From assembly GCA_002699025.1 (NCBI GenBank), contig PABA01000088.1, forward strand, positions 1-64,000: 64,000 nt of DNA, in the 5' to 3' direction. Below are positions 17,775-24,195 of this stretch, piece by piece. The stretch is from Sandaracinus sp. (GTDB lineage: Bacteria; Myxococcota_A; Polyangia; Polyangiales; Houyiibacteriaceae). A model generated the notes under the pieces. That model did no database searches and was not told where the DNA came from. It worked only from the letters and a program-made list of their open reading frames with translations. Within the stretch, counting starts at the first letter, position 1. Every line of letters begins with the position of its first letter. Position numbers and translations under genes: made by a program.

Positions 17775-18074
17775 GGGGTGTCGGGGGAGGGGAGGGAAAG
17801 GGAGCGTCGCGTCGGGCCCCGGGGAGAGGGATGGATGTGGCCGGGGCCCGACGCGGGCTCTGTGTGTGGGTTGGGTGTGTGTTGGCTTGGTTGGGTGTCT
17901 GTTGTGTTGGCTGGATGTGGTGTGGGGGAGTCGGTCGGGGTCAGCGCGGCGGAGCGCGCTCTCTCGCGTGTCGGATGGGACCTCTCGGTCAGGGCGTCGC
18001 CGGCCTCGGGGGCCGCGGAGTAAAAGTGACGCCCGCGCGCAGTCCGCCCTGTTGAACCCGCGCGCGGGCGCCGA
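17775..18074. other. Intergenic leader with C/A-rich tract
   Basis: A 300-bp gap between two minus-strand genes. 17861-17928 is a low-complexity run that reads as C/A-rich, G-poor sequence on the transcribed (minus) strand, so it would be an unstructured 5' leader for the VWA operon. A 12-bp palindrome CCCGCGCGCGGG at 18057-18068 follows the upstream gene and may be its terminator, though no clear T-run follows. I see no gene in the gap. Confidence 0.5.
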
Positions 18075-19454
18075 TCACCGCCGCCTCCGCCGACGCCCGA
18101 AGGCGCCGAAGGAGAGGGCGGCGAAGATCCATGCGGCGGAGGTCGCCGCGCCGGTGCCGGCCGCGGAGCAGCCGCCGCCGCCCGTCTCCATCACCGCGCC
18201 GTCGGCGACGATGGTGGTGACGTGCTGGGCCTGCGCGTCGAGCTCGCCGGTGACGAGGTCGGCGCCGAGCGTCGAGACCGTGACCTGGAGCTGGTACTCG
18301 CCGGCCCGGTCGGGCGTGAAGGTGACCTCGCTGCCCGGCTCGTAGACGTACTCGTGGCTCACGGAGGTCGACGACTCGCCGACCGGGTTCGCCACCGTCG
18401 CGCTCGAGCCCGAGGGCGCGCCCACGACGGTCCACTGGTAGCGCACGGGCTGCCCCTCGCGGTTGACGAAGAGCGGCACGCGGAAGGCCTCGCCCACGGC
18501 GCCGAGGAGGGCCGGCGCGTACACGTCGAGGCTCCCGGTCGGGTCGAGGCAGTTGTCCTCGTCGCCGAAGACCACGTAGCAGTAGGTGCTGTCGCAGAGG
18601 TCGCCGCGGCCGTCCCGGTCGATGTCGACCTGGTCGGCGTTCACGACGCCCGAGCAGTTGTCCGCGAGGTTCAGGATGCCGTCGCCGTCGCGGTCCGGGT
18701 CACAGGCGTCCCCGAGGCCGTCCACGTCGAGGTCCACCTGCTCCGGGTCGTAGACCGCGGGGCAGACGTCCGGCCGCAGCGGGTCGATCTCGCTGATGCC
18801 GTCGCCGTCGAGGTCCGGGAAGCAGGCCGAGAGCTGGTCCGAGCTCGGCTCGCTCACGGCCGCGTTCATCGGGCACGAGTCCTCGAGGTTCAACAGGCTG
18901 TCGCCGTCGATGTCCTCGTCGCAGGCGTCGCCGTAGCCGTCGCCGTCCATGTCCGGCTGGACGTCCAGGCCGGTCGGCACGGGGTTGGGCACGGCGGCGC
19001 AGTTGTCGACGGCGTCGAGGATCTCGTCGCCGTCCATGTCGTCGTCGCAGTGGTCGCCGAGGCCGTCGCCGTCCAGGTCGAGCTGACCGAGGTTGGCGAT
19101 GGCCAGGCAGTTGTCGCAGCTGTCCCCGACGCCATCGCCGTCCCCGTCGCTCTGGTCCGCGTTGTGGAAGCGGACGCAGTTGTCGAAGGGGTCCTCGATG
19201 CCGTCGTTGTCGTAGTCGTCGGCGTTCTGGTAGGTGTCTCCGAGATCGGTGTTGGCGATCAGGATGCTGCCGCCGCCACCGCAGCCGCAGCCTCCGCCGC
19301 CGCTCATGTCGGGCGTGCCGCACTCCCCGAAGCGGTTGTCGCACTCGAAGCCGGGGCTGTCCTGCGCGCCGGCCGCGAGGGGAATGCCGAGGGCCAGCAG
19401 TGACGCGGTCCCCCAGGTACGAATCCATCGAATCATCTCTATCGAGCTCCTCAC
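18075..19454 (-). CDS. TSP3-repeat secreted protein with MYXO-CTERM-like tail
   Basis: 459 residues. An N-terminal signal peptide ([19 protein letters not shown]) is followed by a Gly/Cys patch (GGGGCGCGGGG) and about eight thrombospondin type-3 Ca-binding repeats (DxDxDGxxD...DNC; residues about 75-290). A beta-sandwich region follows that could be PKD/Ig-like ([25 protein letters not shown]). The C-terminus has Gly-Gly-Gly-Cys, a hydrophobic helix ([14 protein letters not shown]) and six Arg, the layout of MYXO-CTERM sorting tags. That suggests processing at the Cys and surface anchoring. It lies 300 bp upstream of the VWA pair on the same strand. Confidence 0.85.
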   Translation of the reverse strand: MRSSIEMIRWIRTWGTASLLALGIPLAAGAQDSPGFECDNRFGECGTPDMSGGGGCGCGGGGSILIANTDLGDTYQNADDYDNDGIEDPFDNCVRFHNADQSDGDGDGVGDSCDNCLAIANLGQLDLDGDGLGDHCDDDMDGDEILDAVDNCAAVPNPVPTGLDVQPDMDGDGYGDACDEDIDGDSLLNLEDSCPMNAAVSEPSSDQLSACFPDLDGDGISEIDPLRPDVCPAVYDPEQVDLDVDGLGDACDPDRDGDGILNLADNCSGVVNADQVDIDRDGRGDLCDSTYCYVVFGDEDNCLDPTGSLDVYAPALLGAVGEAFRVPLFVNREGQPVRYQWTVVGAPSGSSATVANPVGESSTSVSHEYVYEPGSEVTFTPDRAGEYQLQVTVSTLGADLVTGELDAQAQHVTTIVADGAVMETGGGGCSAAGTGAATSAAWIFAALSFGAFGRRRRRR

Positions 19455-19772
19455 CAGGGCGGGTGTGCCGAGGAGCAGTGCAAGGCCGGTGCCGCGCCGC
19501 GCCGCGCTCGAGGTCGTGACCCGATTCGCTCGGGGCGCGCCTCCTTAATGCGCGAGGGCGCTCCCGCGCGAGGCCCGCCGCGAGGCGAGCGCGGGGCGTA
19601 CACGGCCCGTTTACGTCCGGAGCGATCGGCGACGCGCTCGTAACGGGATCGGTTACCCGAGCTCCGTCGCGCCGCCGGGGGCTCCCTACGCGCGCGCGAG
19701 ATCCCACCGAGCGATCCGCGTCGTGGCGGGCGTCGGCGCGAAGCCGGTCCGCGCTTTGCACTGCTCCGGGGC
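19455..19772. other. Divergent intergenic region
   Basis: 318 bp between divergent genes. It holds the GTAACG-N5-GGTTAC dyad at 19640-19656. At 19745-19760 there is a weak sigma54-like GG-N10-GC arrangement, but it would start transcription almost on the start codon. No gene or hairpin with a T-run was seen. Confidence 0.4.
19640..19656. promoter_or_regulatory. GTAACG-N5-GGTTAC dyad
   Basis: Six-base half-sites separated by 5 bases with one mismatch, 117 bp upstream of the GTG at 19773 and 186 bp upstream of the divergent start at 19454. It matches the dyads at 5001-5017 and 41600-41616 in sequence and spacer length. Confidence 0.4.
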
Positions 19773-21755
19773 GTGCCCGCCCTCCGCCCGACCTCGCTGG
19801 CTCTCGCGCCCCTCGCCGCCGCGCTGCTCGTCGCTTGCACCGACACGCAGCTCTTCCGCGACGACGGCACGCTCTACGAGGCCGACCGGCTCACGCTCCG
19901 CGGTCGCGTCTGCGCCGAGGACACGCGCCAGGCCACGCTGCCGACGCGCGTGGTGCTGATCGTCGACCAGGCGACGGGCCCGCTCTTCGCGGACTACGAC
20001 CCGGGCGCCACCCGCGTGCCGCTGCTCCGGAGCTTCATCCAGTCGCGCCTCGCGGACCCGGACGTGAGCTTCGCCGTCGTCGGCTACGGCGGGCTCGCCA
20101 CCATTCACGCGCCGACGGAGGGCGACTTCACGCGGAACCTCGGCGAGCTCCTGAACGCCGTCGACCTGCTCTCGCTCCCCGAGCCCTGCGCCGCGGACGA
20201 CCTCTGCCGTGACCCGGTCGCCGCGCTCCGGAGCGCCCGCGCGCTCATCGAGGGGGACCTCGCGAACACGCCCCCCGGCGAGCGTGTGCTGACCCAGTAC
20301 CAGGTCCTCTGGGTGCCCGCCGGGCCGCCCGCCCCCCTCGCGCCGGCCGCGCTCTGCTGCGCGCCGGACGACACGGCCTGCCGCGCCGCGGGCGACGCCC
20401 CCTCGGCCGAGTGCCAGGCGCAGCTCGAGCTCGAGACGGCGACGGACCTCCTCGGCGCCGTGCATCGGCTCGGTGCGCTCGGCGCGAAGCTCCACGTGAT
20501 GCACCTCGCAGCCGACGCGCCCGAGGTGAACGACGCGCTCGAGGCGCGCTTCGGCGACCTCACCTTCGCCGTCGGCGGCACCTACCAGCGCTTCGCGACG
20601 CCCGCGGCCTTCGACGGGCGCGCCTTCGACGTGCTCTCGGAGCGGCCGACGCTCCGCGCCAAGACCCTCCTCGTCGCCAACCAGAACGCGCTGCCCACGG
20701 GGGAGGGCGTCGCCGTCGACTCGGACGCCGACGGCCTGAGCGACGCGCAGGAGGCGGCCTTCGGCACGAGCCCCGGCGACCCGGACACGGACGGCGACGG
20801 CGTGAGCGACCTGGTCGAGGTGCTCGTCGACTTCGATCCGCTCACGCCCGAGGAGCCCATCGCCTGCCGGCGCGTCGAGCCGGGCGACACGGATCTCGAC
20901 GGGCTGAGTGACTGCGACGAGGCCGTCCTCGGGACCGAGCCGACGCTCGTGGACACGGACGGGGACGGGCTGCCGGACCCGCTCGAGGTGCTCGGCTTCG
21001 TCGACTACCTGCACGCGGACGCGGAGGACGACGCGGACGGCGACGGCGTCGCGAACGGCGACGAGATCCGCATGCGCATGCACCCGCGCTCGGGCGACAC
21101 GGGGCTGCACCTCGCCGAGGGGTACCGCTACGAGGTGGAGGACGAGGGGGTCGTGCGCGAGCTCTTCGCCGAGAGCCCGCGGCGCCTCGACGCCGTGCAG
21201 ACGCTCGAGGTCGGGCCGGACACGACGCCCGGTCGCGGGACCATCCTCTTCCGCGCGGACGGCACGCTCGCCTGGCAGGACCCGGGCGACTCGGAGCCCG
21301 GCGAGCCGGTCGCGATCGTCCCGCCCATGGCGAGCCCCGACGAAGAGGTCGAGCTCGTCCTCTGGGCCGCCGAGAGCGCGCCGCCCGTGCCCGACGCCGA
21401 GGGGAACGTCCCCGACCCGGCGCCCGGCTCGTGGATCCGCGTCCGCGTCCAGCCCTGGCTCCTGCCCCCGGCCGAGGTCGTCGAGGCCCTGCCCGTGGCC
21501 TACCGGGAGCGCCACTGCCTCCAGTACACGGTGCGCAACGTCCGCCTCCTGCCGACCGCCGGCTACGACGACGGCCGCGACGTCGGCACCAACCGCATCC
21601 TCCTCTTCTTCGCGGAGACGCCCGCCGGCGCGCCCCCCACGGCGCCGGGCCCGGTGCGCATCGCGGAGATCCCCGTGTTCTTCGAGCCCCCGGCCCGCCG
21701 CTTCCCCGACGGCCCGGTGCTCGAGGTCCTCGACGACGAGTTCGTCCGCCGCTGA
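19773..21755 (+). CDS. VWA-like/TSP3-repeat lipoprotein (C), MIDAS-deficient
   Basis: 660 residues from a GTG start; signal LALAPLAAALLVACTD ends in a lipobox. The VWA-like fold begins VVLIVDQATGPLF, so the DxSxS metal site reads DQATG and is probably lost. TSP3 repeats follow at about 305-430 (DSDADGLSDAQEAAFGTSP, DTDGDGLPDPLEVLG). The C-terminal part shares NRILLFFAET with paralogues A and B. It lies 23 bp upstream of the TolQ start with no terminator visible, so it appears to be the first gene of the TolQ/ExbD/AgmX operon. That ties the VWA family to the motor cluster. Confidence 0.85.
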   Translation: MPALRPTSLALAPLAAALLVACTDTQLFRDDGTLYEADRLTLRGRVCAEDTRQATLPTRVVLIVDQATGPLFADYDPGATRVPLLRSFIQSRLADPDVSFAVVGYGGLATIHAPTEGDFTRNLGELLNAVDLLSLPEPCAADDLCRDPVAALRSARALIEGDLANTPPGERVLTQYQVLWVPAGPPAPLAPAALCCAPDDTACRAAGDAPSAECQAQLELETATDLLGAVHRLGALGAKLHVMHLAADAPEVNDALEARFGDLTFAVGGTYQRFATPAAFDGRAFDVLSERPTLRAKTLLVANQNALPTGEGVAVDSDADGLSDAQEAAFGTSPGDPDTDGDGVSDLVEVLVDFDPLTPEEPIACRRVEPGDTDLDGLSDCDEAVLGTEPTLVDTDGDGLPDPLEVLGFVDYLHADAEDDADGDGVANGDEIRMRMHPRSGDTGLHLAEGYRYEVEDEGVVRELFAESPRRLDAVQTLEVGPDTTPGRGTILFRADGTLAWQDPGDSEPGEPVAIVPPMASPDEEVELVLWAAESAPPVPDAEGNVPDPAPGSWIRVRVQPWLLPPAEVVEALPVAYRERHCLQYTVRNVRLLPTAGYDDGRDVGTNRILLFFAETPAGAPPTAPGPVRIAEIPVFFEPPARRFPDGPVLEVLDDEFVRR

Positions 21756-21778
21756 GCGGCGGAATGGAGATAACCCCC

Positions 21779-22621
21779 ATGCGACACGCCCTGAAGTCCT
21801 TCCTCCCCTCCCTCGCGCGCCCCACCGCTCTGCTGGCGGCGCTCCTCGTGCCCACGCTCGGCGCCTCCCTCGCCTCCGCTCAGGAAGAGGCGGCGGAGTC
21901 CGAGGCGGCCGCGGAGAGCGGCGGCGGCGGCATCGGCGTCCTGACCGACTACCTCGCCGACGGCGGGGCGGCCATGTACGTCATCCTCGCGCTCTCGCTG
22001 ATCGGCACGGCGCTCTTCCTCGAGCGCGCCTTCGACCTCTACGTCCTGCAGAAGCTCCCGACCAAGAGCCTGCTCGGCAAGGTCATGAACGCCGTCGAGC
22101 GTCGCCGCTGGGCCGACGCGCTGAACGCCTGCGACGTCCGCTCGGCGCACCCGCTGGTCCGCGTGCTCAAGGCCGGCGTCCTCCGCGCGGATCGGCGCGG
22201 CAAGGAGATCGAGCAGGCCATGGAGAAGGAGATGCTCGAAGCCATCCCGAAGCTCCAGAAGCGGGTCGGGCTGATGGCGCTCCTCGCGAACGCGGCGACC
22301 CTGACGGGCCTGCTCGGCACCATCTTCGGCCTCATCACGGCCTTCAACAGCGTCGCCGCAGCCAGCGCCGCCGAGCGTCAGGAGGCCCTCGCGGCCGGCA
22401 TCTCGCAGGCCATGTACACCACGGCCTTCGGCATCGCCGTCGCGCTCCCGCTGCTCTTCATGCACCACTTCCTCTCGAAGCGGAGCGAGAAGATCATCCT
22501 CGAGGTCGAGGGCGGCGCCTCCGCGCTGCTGGTCGCCCTCGCCGGTGAGGTCGACGAGCGCACGCCGCCGGCCCGCGCCGAGCGCGGCGCGCCCGTCATG
22601 CCCCAGCTCGCGGGAGCGTGA
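21779..22621 (+). CDS. TolQ/ExbB/MotA proton-channel subunit
   Basis: 280 residues from the ATG at 21779, backed by GGAG at 21766-21769; an in-frame ATG at 21764 would overlap that site. It begins with a cleavable-looking signal (LLVPTLGASLASAQ), then TM1 near AMYVILALSLIGTALFLERAF, a cytoplasmic loop, and TM2/TM3 with ATLTGLLGTIFGLITAF and AMYTTAFGIAVALPLLF. These carry the conserved Thr and Gly positions of the TolQ/ExbB family. It should form the proton-conducting pentamer around the ExbD/TolR partners encoded next (8-bp gap). In Myxococcus the related AglR works with AglQ and AglS as the gliding motor. Confidence 0.92.
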   Translation: MRHALKSFLPSLARPTALLAALLVPTLGASLASAQEEAAESEAAAESGGGGIGVLTDYLADGGAAMYVILALSLIGTALFLERAFDLYVLQKLPTKSLLGKVMNAVERRRWADALNACDVRSAHPLVRVLKAGVLRADRRGKEIEQAMEKEMLEAIPKLQKRVGLMALLANAATLTGLLGTIFGLITAFNSVAAASAAERQEALAAGISQAMYTTAFGIAVALPLLFMHHFLSKRSEKIILEVEGGASALLVALAGEVDERTPPARAERGAPVMPQLAGA

Positions 22622-22628
22622 GGCCGCC

Positions 22629-23219
22629 ATGCCCTTCGCCCGCTTCCGCCACCGCGCCGAGGAGGTGCAGGAGCTCGATCTCCTGCCGGTGATGAACCTC
22701 TTCATGGTGCTCATCCCCTTCCTCCTGATGGGCGCCGCCTTCTACCAGATCGGCGTCATTCCGAGCTCGGTCGCCGCGCACGCCCCCGACGAGGAGGCCG
22801 AGCTCCCGCCGACGGATCGCGTGACGCTGCACCTGGTCGTCAAGCCCGACGCCATCGAGCTCTCGGCCACCAACGCGGCCCTCGCGCCCGAGGACCTCGA
22901 CGCGCTCGCCTGGGCCCAGGACGGCGCCCCGAGCTCCTGGGACCTCGACGGGCTCCAGGCCCAGCTCGCGTCCATCAAGGGGCGCTACCCGGCCAGCCAG
23001 ACCCTGGTCGTGCTCCCCCACGACGAGCTCGGCTACGAGCCCCTCGTCGAGCTCCTCGATGCGACGCGCGAGCGCCCGGTGGGCGAGGACGAGCACGGCG
23101 AGCCCACCTACGAGGACCTCTTCCCCGGCGTCGTCTTCAGCCGCTTCGTCGAAGGCGAGGCGGGGGAGGGCGAGGGCGAGGGCGCCGCGGACGACGGCGC
23201 CGCGACGGAGGCCGGGTGA
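22629..23219 (+). CDS. ExbD/TolR-family protein with Asn in place of the proton-binding Asp
   Basis: 196 residues: short cytoplasmic N-terminus, one TM helix (about 20-43) and a periplasmic ExbD-like domain (LHLVVKPDAIELS, LVVLPHDELGYEPLVELLDA), ending in an acidic Gly/Glu/Ala tail. In ExbD/TolR the helix starts PxxD, the Asp being essential for proton flow; here it reads LPVMNLFMVL, with Asn. The partner at 23219 keeps the Asp. So this subunit may be structural or provide asymmetry. The stop overlaps the next ATG by one base. Confidence 0.9.
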   Translation: MPFARFRHRAEEVQELDLLPVMNLFMVLIPFLLMGAAFYQIGVIPSSVAAHAPDEEAELPPTDRVTLHLVVKPDAIELSATNAALAPEDLDALAWAQDGAPSSWDLDGLQAQLASIKGRYPASQTLVVLPHDELGYEPLVELLDATRERPVGEDEHGEPTYEDLFPGVVFSRFVEGEAGEGEGEGAADDGAATEAG

Positions 23220-23704
23220 TGCGCAGCCGCTTCCTGAAGCCGCAGAAGGCCCCGGGCCTGATGCTCACCTCCCTCCTCGACATGTTCACGATCATCCTGA
23301 TCTTCCTGATCGTCAGCTTCGACGCGGAGAGCTACGACTTCCGCCTCGCCGAGGACGTGACGCTCCCCGAGAGCGCGACGCGCACGGAGCTCACGCCCGC
23401 CGTGAACGTGGCGATCACCCGCGGCCGCATCGTGGTCGAGCAGGACGAGCTGCTCGCCATCGAGGAGGGCCGCGTGCGCGAGAGCGACTACGACGCCGGG
23501 GAGATCCCCGAGCTCGTGGAGGCGCTCCGCGCCGAGTACGAGGCGCGCTTCGGCGAGGACGCCACCGCGCCCGACGACGTGACCGAGCCGATCGTGGTCG
23601 TCCAGTCCGATCGCTCCCTCGACTACCGGACGCTCTACGTGGTGCTGCGCTCCGCGGCGACGGCCGGCTTCTTCAAGTACCGCCTCGCGACGATGAAGTC
23701 ATGA
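23219..23704 (+). CDS. ExbD/TolR-family protein (intact Asp)
   Basis: 161 residues. After a short basic N-terminus (RSRFLKPQK) the TM helix reads LTSLLDMFTIILIFLIVSF with the conserved Asp, so this is likely the proton-responsive stator partner of the TolQ protein. The periplasmic domain (VNVAITRGRIVVEQDE, PIVVVQSDRSLDYRTLYVVL) matches the family. A GTG three bases upstream is an alternative start. Its stop overlaps the next ATG (ATGA). Confidence 0.92.
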   Translation: MRSRFLKPQKAPGLMLTSLLDMFTIILIFLIVSFDAESYDFRLAEDVTLPESATRTELTPAVNVAITRGRIVVEQDELLAIEEGRVRESDYDAGEIPELVEALRAEYEARFGEDATAPDDVTEPIVVVQSDRSLDYRTLYVVLRSAATAGFFKYRLATMKS

Positions 23705-24195
23705 CCCTGCTCCGCGCCCTCTTCCCCTTCGCCTTCGGGCTCCTCTTCGCCCTCTCCGGCGTCGTGCTCCCGGTCTCCACCGCGGACGCGCAAGACCGCG
23801 TCGAGCAGGACGACGGCGCCCGCGCCCGCCGGGCTCGCCGCGCCCGCGCTCGCCGCCGCCGCGCCCGCGCCCGCCGCCGGGCCCGCGCCCGCGAGGAGGC
23901 CCGGAACGCGCGCGAGGCCGACGACGCGACGCCCGACGCCGAGGACGTCGCCGGCGCCGAGGGCTCGGCCGAGGACGCGCCCCCCTCCCTCGCCGAGCAG
24001 CGCTCCAACAACCTCGAGTTCGACGAGCGCGTCATCCGCGGCGAGACGGCCGGGCAGGGCGCCATCGTCCTCTTCCAGCGCGGCGGCGAAGCCTTCGAGC
24101 CGCTCGCGCGCGTCCGCCGCTCCTTCCTGAAGGCCACCATCCTCGCCGTCTTCGGCGAGCCCCCCGCCACCCCGGAGGCCGACGATGCCGACTGA
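23701..24195 (+). CDS. Small periplasmic protein with Arg-rich tract
   Basis: 164 residues. Signal peptide (LLFALSGVVLPVSTADAQ), then a strongly basic run at about 42-65 (Arg/Ala repeats), an acidic linker and a conserved-looking C-terminal segment (NLEFDERVIRGETAGQGAIVLFQRG). The last part looks like a small folded module; I do not recognise a named family. Its place between ExbD and the AgmX/PglI protein, with overlaps on both sides, makes it a likely periplasmic part of the same machine. Confidence 0.8.
   Translation: MTLLRALFPFAFGLLFALSGVVLPVSTADAQDRVEQDDGARARRARRARARRRRARARRRARAREEARNAREADDATPDAEDVAGAEGSAEDAPPSLAEQRSNNLEFDERVIRGETAGQGAIVLFQRGGEAFEPLARVRRSFLKATILAVFGEPPATPEADDAD

Noticed and set aside
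19745-19760. Sigma54-like GG-N10-GC promoter
   Set aside because: The spacing fits, but only the TTGCA half is good and transcription would begin two bases before the GTG start, so support is weak.
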